The position numbers were made by a program, and so were the translations under genes. The notes under the pieces are model-generated. The model ran no database searches. It was not told where the DNA came from and saw only the letters and a program-made list of their open reading frames with translations. DNA of 7,611 nucleotides from Pseudomonadota bacterium (GTDB lineage Bacteria > Pseudomonadota > Alphaproteobacteria > Rs-D84), in contig WQUT01000006.1 of assembly GCA_009781955.1 (NCBI GenBank), positions 1 through 7,611 on the forward strand. Direction: 5' to 3'. This document shows, in pieces, positions 1-5,093 of the stretch. Every line of letters begins with the position of its first letter. Positions within the stretch are counted from its first letter, which is position 1.

Positions 1-474
1 ACTGGCGGCACGGCCGCGGCGGTCAGCTGCAGCACAGTGGGCAGCGGTTACGTCACGGACTCCACCGGCGCGTCCAGTTCGTCTCAGTGTCATGCGGATC
101 CTAACTGCCTTACCATGCAAGCGGATTATCCGAATGCGTTCACTTATGATCCCACGTTCAAGGCTTCTAATCCCACCTGGAATGGAAAAACGATCTATTG
201 GGATCAAACGGTGTATAACAATTTTAGTAGCAGGTATGACAGCGCGTATGCTAGTGGCTTTTACGTCCAGGGCATGTGCAGCACTTTGTCCAGCCCAGTA
301 TATCCTGACACCGGATATCCGACGTTCAGCGCAACGGGGACATATTGTTGGTGCCGGCTTAAATACAACTCCAACAATTGCTCTTTATCTGGTAGCGGGT
401 GGGTACAACATGGTAATTTAAGCACATCATGCTTTTCCCACTGCCCATATTATTGTGCGCAAATGGCATTTTAA
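1..474 (+). CDS. C-terminal part of a Cys-rich secreted/surface repeat protein (5' end outside window)
   Basis: The frame is open from base 1 and ends at TAA 472-474, giving 157 visible residues; the ATG at 37 is internal, because homology with the gene at 5094-6443 already begins upstream of it. Visible residues 10-31 (CSTVGSGYVTD...SSQCH) match CSTVGAGFITD...SASQCH of that paralogue. The C-terminal block also matches: GTYCWCRL (113-120), GSGWV (131-135) and a closing Cys cluster (144, 148, 152) correspond to GIYCWCQL, GQGWV and C-x3-C-x3-C. Ten cysteines remain in this fragment, as expected for a disulfide-stabilised exported protein, but the signal peptide would lie outside the window. The function is unknown; a surface or adhesive role is inference. 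It points rightward while its paralogue points leftward, so the pair brackets the four genes between them. Confidence that it is a real gene is high. Confidence 0.85.
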   Translation, partial: TGGTAAAVSCSTVGSGYVTDSTGASSSSQCHADPNCLTMQADYPNAFTYDPTFKASNPTWNGKTIYWDQTVYNNFSSRYDSAYASGFYVQGMCSTLSSPVYPDTGYPTFSATGTYCWCRLKYNSNNCSLSGSGWVQHGNLSTSCFSHCPYYCAQMAF

Positions 475-520
475 GATAACCGGGTCCCAGGCGTAGCAAG
501 ATAGGTTTTTCAGGACTTTA

Positions 521-549
521 TGGGACCGTTCGCTCTACTGACGGTCCCA
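521..549 (+). terminator. 9-bp perfect hairpin downstream of the Cys-rich gene, possible terminator
   Basis: TGGGACCGT (521-529) pairs perfectly with ACGGTCCCA (541-549) across an 11-nt loop, 47 bp after the stop of the left Cys-rich gene. On the plus strand it is followed by ACCAAATTAAAA and not by a T-tract, so it is not a classical intrinsic terminator. It may act as a 3'-end stabilising hairpin or with Rho. A GGTCCC copy at 483-488 could pair with GGGACC at 522-527 in competition with this stem. Confidence 0.4.
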
Positions 550-560
550 CCAAATTAAAA

Positions 561-581
561 TTCCCCTCCGCCGGAGGGGAA
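561..581 (-). terminator. Intrinsic terminator of the ptb-glycosyltransferase operon
   Basis: Read on the minus strand, a 9-bp stem (TTCCCCTCC pairing with GGAGGGGAA, 3-nt loop) begins 8 bp after the glycosyltransferase stop and is followed at once by TTTTAATTTGG. A GC-rich stem, tight loop and T-rich tail make this a standard Rho-independent terminator. It sits back to back with the 521-549 hairpin between two convergent genes. Confidence 0.8.
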
Positions 582-588
582 CAAGCGC

Positions 589-1482
589 TCATTCTCCAAT
601 CCAATATTTCCGAATCCATTTTGTAGGGCGGACGCGGCGCAGGCCGAATTTCGCCGTGAATCCGTTCATTGCTTGCTCGTTATTCGGGCGGCCGTGAAAT
701 ATTATGACCTTTGCGGTCCGGGGATACCCCGGCGCGACGAACCAATTGAATGGGAACGGCAACAGACAGCAGTATTTGAACGACACGCACCAGCTCTCGC
801 ACATGCGCGGTCTTTGTAGGGGCGCATTCTTGCGCCCTTTGGCGGACGTGTTTGGGGCGCAATGCCCACCCAACGACGCGCTTCGCTTGTCGTCGGGGCC
901 CGGGGAATGCGCCCCTGCGATCGGTTCATTCCAAAAGCTGAAAATCCCTTTGCGCCGCATCTCGCGCGACATGTATGCCTGCTCGTGGCGGACCTCTGTC
1001 CGGATTTGCTCGGAATTCTTTTCAAAATTATCCAAAATATCCGCGTGTTTGCCGATCACGAACCTGAATACGGAAGAGTTCCCGACCTCGTCGTTATTTT
1101 TTGTGTCGCGCGCGATTATGAATTCCCCCGGCTGTTCAAACAGCGCGTCAATGTTGTCCACAATCACGGTATCCAGGTCCAGGAACAGCGCGGTTCCCGT
1201 CAGGTCGCCTAATTTTTTGGACAGCATGCCAAGTTTCTTCCATCCGCGTTCCGGCAGTCCGCCGCGCAGTTTCACCGGGGGCAGGGGAAAATGCTCTATG
1301 CCGGCGTCCAGCACGGTCCCGTCGTGTCCGACAGTATCCTCTGTAAAGCAAACGAATCGGTGCGGAATGGTCAGATTCTTTTCCACCATGCGATACAGTC
1401 GGTTTACGTATTCCAGGCCGAATTTTTCGGTGCCGTCCTCGCGCCGCCACCACATGCAGACGACGTTTACAGGTTTGGTCAT
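589..1482 (-). CDS. Glycosyltransferase with DxD motif, carrying an in-frame repeat insertion
   Basis: 297 aa. The N-terminal part looks like a GT-A fold: VNVVCMWW at 5-12, then GWKKLGMLSKKL at 80-91, then the metal/nucleotide-sugar DxD in LFLDLDTVIVDN at 99-110 (D102, D104). HEQAYMSREM (166-175) and the C-terminal SWCVSFKYCCLLPFPFNWF and VIIFHGRPN blocks resemble a conserved bacterial glycosyltransferase family. Donor and acceptor cannot be read from sequence; a cell-envelope or surface polysaccharide role is inference. The ATG at 1482 is supported by AAAGGAGGG (1490-1498 on the plus strand) at 7-nt spacing. The start overlaps the upstream ptb stop as ATGA, implying translational coupling. 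Oddity: residues 189-223 (A189 to Q223), between KGIFSFWNE and ESWCVSFK, are encoded by a 103-bp palindromic repeat and have a composition unlike the rest (Gly, Pro, Ser, Asn, Lys). The frame survives, but the fold may or may not tolerate the loop. Confidence 0.85.
   Translation of the reverse strand: MTKPVNVVCMWWRREDGTEKFGLEYVNRLYRMVEKNLTIPHRFVCFTEDTVGHDGTVLDAGIEHFPLPPVKLRGGLPERGWKKLGMLSKKLGDLTGTALFLDLDTVIVDNIDALFEQPGEFIIARDTKNNDEVGNSSVFRFVIGKHADILDNFEKNSEQIRTEVRHEQAYMSREMRRKGIFSFWNEPIAGAHSPGPDDKRSASLGGHCAPNTSAKGRKNAPLQRPRMCESWCVSFKYCCLLPFPFNWFVAPGYPRTAKVIIFHGRPNNEQAMNGFTAKFGLRRVRPTKWIRKYWIGE
816..918. repeat. MITE/REP-like palindromic element inserted in the glycosyltransferase gene (copy R1)
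   Basis: The ends are imperfect terminal inverted repeats: GTAGGGGCGCATTC (816-829) and, as its reverse complement, GAATGCGCCCCTGC (905-918), 13 of 14 matching. Inside the left end is a hairpin, GGGCGCA (820-826) with TGCGCCC (831-837). A further hairpin-forming stretch with arms ACGAC and GTCGT lies around 873-894. The left-end core GTAGGGGCG...CGCCC is the same motif as at 6346, 6427 and 6503. No clear target-site duplication is visible in the flanks. No protein is encoded apart from the host-gene reading frame running through it. Confidence 0.75.
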
Positions 1483-2333
1483 TTTTTGGCCCTCCTTTGG
1501 GAATAAGCCGGCGCCAATGCTTTCGCGTATTTTATCGCGGACATCTTGCTCTCGTCGCTGTCGGCGCGCGAATTCAATATTATCGGATACTGCGCGCCGA
1601 TAATCAGCCCCGCGATAAGCCGCCCGGCGTGCGCCAACAGTTTATATGCTATATTGCCGGATTCAAAGTCCGGGACTATCACTATATCCGGCTGGCGCGG
1701 CGCCAGCCCTTTTTTGCGCGCGGCGTCCGGGAACAATGCGGTATCAATCTGGTCCAGCCTTATGTCCGCGACATCTTGCAGATTATCAATCAAAAACCGG
1801 GCGTCCACGGAAGATTTTATGTTTTTGTTATATCCGCCCGCCGCGGATATTACGGAAATCACCGGACGCCGCGGGCCAAACAAATCCGCATATAATTGCA
1901 TTGCGTTGCGCGCCAGGATCAGCTTCTGGTCCTTGTCCGGATAGGTCACCATGCCAGGATCCGTGATAATGAACGGCTTCTGGCCTTGTTCTTGAACAAT
2001 TATGCAGTGCGACAGCAAAGTCCCACCAATATCCCGCGCCCCGTCGGGACCAGCGTGGTTCAACAGAATCCGCGCAAATACGTTGGTCTGGGTCTGAAAG
2101 CCCTTCATAAAAATTATATCGCCGCCGGCCGCCCGGGCGGAATCAATCGCCGCAAATGCCGCCGTCACGGCGCCGTCGCGCATAAATTCGTTTTTCGGCA
2201 TGTCGGCCAGCCGCGCGCTGTCCGCGCCAATCATAATCTGTATCGCGGCATCGGCCAGTCCCGCGGAGATTACGGAATCTATAAAGTCTTGGTGCGATTC
2301 GGAATTGTCTATGATGATTAAATTTACGGGCAA
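1479..2333 (-). CDS. Phosphate acetyl/butyryltransferase family protein
   Basis: 284 aa from a TTG start. The family transfers an acyl group between CoA and phosphate (acetyl-CoA or butyryl-CoA plus Pi giving the acyl phosphate) in the cytoplasm. The C-terminal half is diagnostic: PDIVIVPDFESGNIAYKLL (215-233), IAGLIIGAQYPIILNSRADS (240-259) and ESKMSAIKYA (261-270) match the Ptb/Pta pattern of GN.xYK, GxxxPI.L.SRaDs and K..SI..A. FIITDPGMVTYPD (121-133) matches the internal ITD...PD block. The start is chosen as TTG 2333 because AAGGAG (2340-2345) lies 6 nt upstream. However, the frame stays open to 2411 and the extra 26 codons read like a plausible N-terminal helix (NWIKAAQATIIAAKEKD) yet contain no ATG, GTG or TTG. 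Substrate length cannot be told, and no acetate or butyrate kinase gene is adjacent. A stretch reading TATAAA on the minus strand (2411-2416) might be a -10, with no good -35. Confidence 0.85.
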   Translation of the reverse strand: MPVNLIIIDNSESHQDFIDSVISAGLADAAIQIMIGADSARLADMPKNEFMRDGAVTAAFAAIDSARAAGGDIIFMKGFQTQTNVFARILLNHAGPDGARDIGGTLLSHCIIVQEQGQKPFIITDPGMVTYPDKDQKLILARNAMQLYADLFGPRRPVISVISAAGGYNKNIKSSVDARFLIDNLQDVADIRLDQIDTALFPDAARKKGLAPRQPDIVIVPDFESGNIAYKLLAHAGRLIAGLIIGAQYPIILNSRADSDESKMSAIKYAKALAPAYSQRRAKK

Positions 2334-2339
2334 ATCTTT

Positions 2340-2345
2340 CTCCTT
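2340..2345 (-). promoter_or_regulatory. Shine-Dalgarno deciding the TTG start of the ptb-like gene
   Basis: AAGGAG on the minus strand, 6 nt before TTG 2333. It is the only standard start/SD pair in the open frame, since no ATG or GTG occurs between the upstream stop at 2412-2414 and this TTG. Confidence 0.55.
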
Positions 2346-2463
2346 CGCCGCAATTATAGTCGCTTGCGCCGCCTTTATCCAGTTTTTTGTTGAAAATCGC
2401 GGAAAATTGTTTTATATTTATCTCATGTTATTTGATTTAGGCATTTTTTCAGTAAAATTCTGC

Positions 2464-2481
2464 CATGCCCGTGCGGGCGTG
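2464..2481. repeat. Short hairpin in the divergent ptb/hisS gap
   Basis: CATGCCC (2464-2470) can pair with GGGCGTG (2475-2481), including one G-T wobble, around a GTGC loop. It has no adjacent T-tract on either strand, so it is unlikely to be a terminator. It could be a remnant of a repeat or a regulatory structure. The rest of the 2334-2592 gap is AT-rich and holds the hisS promoter; I see no gene in it. Confidence 0.3.
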
Positions 2482-2530
2482 AACCACTAGCTATTTTATT
2501 AACGGGTATCGCGCACGTTGGCGCGCAAAA

Positions 2531-2556
2531 ATCGCGAATTCATGGAATTCCGCGAT
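2531..2556. promoter_or_regulatory. Inverted repeat overlapping the hisS -35 region, candidate operator
   Basis: ATCGCGAATTC (2531-2541) and GAATTCCGCGAT (2545-2556) are inverted copies, with one extra base in the right arm, around an ATG spacer. The site covers the -35 position and part of the spacer of the hisS promoter, where a dimeric repressor would block RNA polymerase. No regulator is encoded nearby. Confidence 0.35.
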
Positions 2557-2571
2557 AAACTATGCTATAAT
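2543..2571 (+). promoter_or_regulatory. hisS promoter (extended -10)
   Basis: A perfect -10 TATAAT (2566-2571) is preceded by TGC (2563-2565), the extended -10 pattern TGn. The -35 position 17 bp upstream (TGGAAT, 2543-2548) is weak, which an extended -10 can compensate for. Transcription should start near 2578, leaving a leader of about 15 nt before ATG 2593. Confidence 0.65.
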
Positions 2572-2592
2572 CAAACAACAAAGGAATTGAAC

Positions 2593-3888
2593 ATGTCAGA
2601 TTTAAAACCAACAAAACCCATGTCCGGATTTGTTGAACTATTGCCCGCCGCACAGTGGTTTGTGGACGCATGCGTCGCCAAGATGCAGGGAAAAGTGCGC
2701 TTGGCTGGGTTTGATTATATTGATTTGCCGGCCATAGAGCGGGCAGAGGTTTTGACGGACGAGGCCGACTGGTCCGAAACCGCAACCCAGATGTATCTGT
2801 TTCAGAAAGGCGATACGAAAATGGGCCTGCGCTATGACGGGACGGTCGGCCTGTCGCGCTTTGTCGCGGGTCACCTGAACGACCTGACTTTTCCGTGCCG
2901 CCTGACCCAGTTTTCCAAACGCTATCGCGGCGAGCGTCCGCAGAAAGGACGCTATCGCGAATTCTATCAACTGGATTTTGATATCCTGGGGCTGGGCGAA
3001 TTATCGTCCAACTATGACGCGGAAATTGTAAAACTGGCGGCGGATATTTACGATTCTATCCCCGATGTCGTCGGCGATTATGTCATCAATATCGGATCGC
3101 GAACATTTTGGAATCAGTTTGCAAAATACTTGAACTTATCCGGGGAACAGACTGATTCGGCATTTGTTTTAATTGACAAGAAGGACAAGTTGGAATCGTC
3201 CGATTTTGAATCCGGGCTGACCGAATCCATCGGCGCGGCAAACGCGGCCCAGGTTAAATCCGTGTTTGACGCGGGGTATAAAAAGCTGGTTGGAAAAACG
3301 GCCGGACTGGATGCCGCGATTGCGGAATTGGACGGCTTTATGGAACTTTTGAAATCAATGGGCGTGCGGTCGGCAAAGCTGAACCTGGCGACCATGCGCG
3401 GATTGGGATATTACGATGGAATTGTATACGAGGCCCAATCGCTGACATACCCGGAAATAGGCAGCATCGGCGGCGGCGGCCGCTATGGCAACCTGGTCGG
3501 AAAGTTTTCCAAGACATCGGTGATAGGCAGCGGGTATGCCATCGGCACGAACCGCATGCTGATTACCGCGCTGGATTCCGGCCGCGTCAATTTGTCGGAA
3601 TATGAATCATCGGCCGATGCCGCGGTGCTGGTGATGGGCCAGGGGCAAGTGTCATACGCCATGTCGGTGTGCGCGCGGCTGCGCGATGCCGGAATCGTCA
3701 CTGTGCCGTATCTTGACACCGATAAAAAGTTCAAAAATCAAATAGAGTTCGCCGATAAAATAAAGTCCAAATTCAGTATTATAATCGGCGAAGATGAAGT
3801 TAAAGATAAACTTGTAACCGTCAAAAACATGTCAACCGGCGATCAGCAAAAAATGACAGTGGAAGAGGCGATAAAAGCGATAAAATAA
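2593..3888 (+). CDS. hisS: Histidine-tRNA ligase (HisRS)
   Basis: 431 aa, the normal bacterial length. It charges tRNA-His with histidine in the cytoplasm, using ATP. The catalytic class II core shows a motif-1-like GFVELLP (12-18), LRYDGTVGLSRF (79-90), motif 2 RYRGERPQKGRYREFYQ (110-126), the HisA block MRGLGYYDGIVYE (268-280) with the histidine-side Arg269, GGGGRYGNL (293-301), and motif 3 IGSGYAIGTNRM (311-322). The anticodon-binding domain runs from about 342 to the end. The start at 2593 is chosen because AAAGGA (2580-2585) sits 7 nt upstream and the promoter predicts a start of transcription near 2578; the upstream ATG at 2542 would lie before the transcript. Oddities: the usual LDYY and GGGRYD aspartates are Gly here (G272, G299). 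Motif 2 keeps the canonical RPQ-GRYREF form, unlike the divergent HisRS of some alphaproteobacteria whose tRNA-His lacks G-1. Confidence 0.95.
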   Translation: MSDLKPTKPMSGFVELLPAAQWFVDACVAKMQGKVRLAGFDYIDLPAIERAEVLTDEADWSETATQMYLFQKGDTKMGLRYDGTVGLSRFVAGHLNDLTFPCRLTQFSKRYRGERPQKGRYREFYQLDFDILGLGELSSNYDAEIVKLAADIYDSIPDVVGDYVINIGSRTFWNQFAKYLNLSGEQTDSAFVLIDKKDKLESSDFESGLTESIGAANAAQVKSVFDAGYKKLVGKTAGLDAAIAELDGFMELLKSMGVRSAKLNLATMRGLGYYDGIVYEAQSLTYPEIGSIGGGGRYGNLVGKFSKTSVIGSGYAIGTNRMLITALDSGRVNLSEYESSADAAVLVMGQGQVSYAMSVCARLRDAGIVTVPYLDTDKKFKNQIEFADKIKSKFSIIIGEDEVKDKLVTVKNMSTGDQQKMTVEEAIKAIK

Positions 3889-3889
3889 G

Positions 3890-3895
3890 TATAAT
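3890..3895 (+). promoter_or_regulatory. Candidate -10 element for prfA
   Basis: TATAAT, a perfect -10 hexamer, begins two bases after the hisS stop. There is no convincing -35 at 17 bp spacing. If used, transcription would begin near 3902, exactly at the first hairpin of the prfA leader. Confidence 0.35.
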
Positions 3896-3900
3896 TATAT

Positions 3901-4015
3901 GCGCGCAAGCGCACCTCCTGCCCCTTGATGGGGCGGGTCGGAAAGGTGGGAGCGCGCGAGGTTGCGTGCGAACTGACATTTCCGGGGTGGGGTGATTTTT
4001 ATCCGGTAGGAAATC
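3901..4015 (+). other. Hairpin-rich hisS-prfA intergenic element / possible structured prfA leader
   Basis: Three stems follow one another. GCGC-GCAA-GCGC (3901-3912) has a GNRA-type loop. CCTGCCCC (3917-3924) pairs with GGGGCGGG (3930-3937), including one G-T. GCGCGC (3952-3957) pairs with GCGTGC (3964-3969) around GAGGTT. CACCTC (3912-3917) can also pair with GGGGTG (3989-3994), closing the whole region. ATTTCC (3978-3983) is the exact complement of GGAAAT (4009-4014), which contains most of the prfA Shine-Dalgarno. It may therefore be a translational control leader. Equally, it may be an intergenic GC-rich repeat with no regulatory role. No known riboswitch class is recognised. Confidence 0.4.
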
Positions 4016-4022
4016 AAATAAA

Positions 4023-5084
4023 ATGATAGAATCAAAACTAAAAGAACTTCAAAACCGTGCGGCGGAAATAGAGTCCCAGATGAATTCCGGGACGGTATCC
4101 GGCGCGGAATTAACAAAGCTGTCCAAAGAATATTCGCGGCTGTCCGAAATACTTCCGATTATTTCGGAATATTTTCAAATTCAGACCGGAATAGCAGATG
4201 CAAAAGCCATGTTGACAGAGCCAGAGCTGAAATCCATGGCCGAAGAACAATTGTCTGAATTCAATAAACTTCTGCCAGAAATTGATAAACAACTTCAAAT
4301 ATCTTTGCTGCCGCGCGACGATGCGGACGATCATTCTGTCATTATGGAAATCCGCGCCGGCGTGGGCGGCGAAGAGTCTGCGCTTTTCGCCGGCGATTTG
4401 TTCAATCAATATAAATCCTATGCCTTGCGGCACGGCTGGAAGATAGAGGTTCTGGAAGAAAACGCAACCAGCCTGAACGGGTATAAAGAAGTCATTTTCA
4501 AAATAGCGGGCCAGGGCGCGTATGCCCATCTGAAATACGAGTCCGGCATTCATCGTGTTCAGCGGGTTCCGGAAACGGAAGCCAGCGGGCGCATTCATAC
4601 CTCTGCGGCATCCGTCGCGGTGATGCCAGAGGCCGAAGATATAGACGTCGTCATAGACGACAAAGACATTCGCGTGGATATTTTCCGCGCGTCGGGCGCG
4701 GGCGGCCAGCATGTGAACAAGACGGACAGCGCGATACGCATCACGCACTTTCCAACCGGCATCGTCGTGACGTGCCAGAACGAGCGGTCGCAGCTGCAAA
4801 ACAAGATTTCCGCCATGTCGGTCTTGCGTTCAAAACTTTATGAAAAACAAAGACTTGACCAGCAAACTTCACGCGATACTTCAAGGCGGAGCATGGTGGG
4901 CAGCGGCGATCGTTCCGAAAAGATACGAACGTATAATTTTCCGGAACAGCGCGTCACCGACCATCGCATAAAGCTGACCCTTTACAAACTGGACGATATT
5001 TTGGCGGGCGGCCCGGCATTGGACGAAATGATAGACGCGGTCACCGCCGCCGACCAGCTGGAACAACTGGCGAATTTGAAATAA
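4023..5084 (+). CDS. prfA: Peptide chain release factor 1 (RF1)
   Basis: 353 aa, typical for RF1. It reads UAA and UAG in the ribosomal A site and triggers hydrolysis of peptidyl-tRNA. The catalytic GGQ is at 227-229 within ASGAGGQHVNKTDSAIRIT. The RF1-type codon-recognition P-x-T tripeptide is PET at 183-185 in HRVQRVPETEASGRIHTSA. The N-terminal helical domain occupies about residues 1-100 and the C-terminal GSGDRSEKIRTYNFPEQRVTDHR block is intact. P-x-T, not SPF, separates it from RF2, and no programmed frameshift is present. ATG 4023 has AGGAAA (4008-4013) upstream. Spacing is a little long (11 nt from AGGA) and the SD can be paired by leader sequence. The gene usually found next to prfA, prmC (GGQ methyltransferase), is not downstream; an opposite-strand gene follows after 9 bp. 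Confidence 0.97.
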   Translation: MIESKLKELQNRAAEIESQMNSGTVSGAELTKLSKEYSRLSEILPIISEYFQIQTGIADAKAMLTEPELKSMAEEQLSEFNKLLPEIDKQLQISLLPRDDADDHSVIMEIRAGVGGEESALFAGDLFNQYKSYALRHGWKIEVLEENATSLNGYKEVIFKIAGQGAYAHLKYESGIHRVQRVPETEASGRIHTSAASVAVMPEAEDIDVVIDDKDIRVDIFRASGAGGQHVNKTDSAIRITHFPTGIVVTCQNERSQLQNKISAMSVLRSKLYEKQRLDQQTSRDTSRRSMVGSGDRSEKIRTYNFPEQRVTDHRIKLTLYKLDDILAGGPALDEMIDAVTAADQLEQLANLK

Positions 5085-5093
5085 TCCCTTAAA

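Noticed and set aside
704..1603. 299-codon open frame on the plus strand
   Set aside because: Antisense to the glycosyltransferase and the ptb 3' end; composition is Ser/Arg/Pro-rich with no motif, while the minus-strand frame has clear family motifs, SD and terminator.
2518..2592. 25-codon upstream extension of HisRS
   Set aside because: It overlaps the promoter and lies mostly upstream of the predicted transcript start; ATG 2593 has a good SD.
3901..3994. tRNA or known riboswitch in the hisS-prfA gap
   Set aside because: No cloverleaf, anticodon arm or TTC loop, and no match to a riboswitch core I can recognise.
4110..4799. 229-codon open frame on the minus strand
   Set aside because: Shadow of prfA, which has intact GGQ and P-x-T motifs; the antisense product has no recognisable domain.
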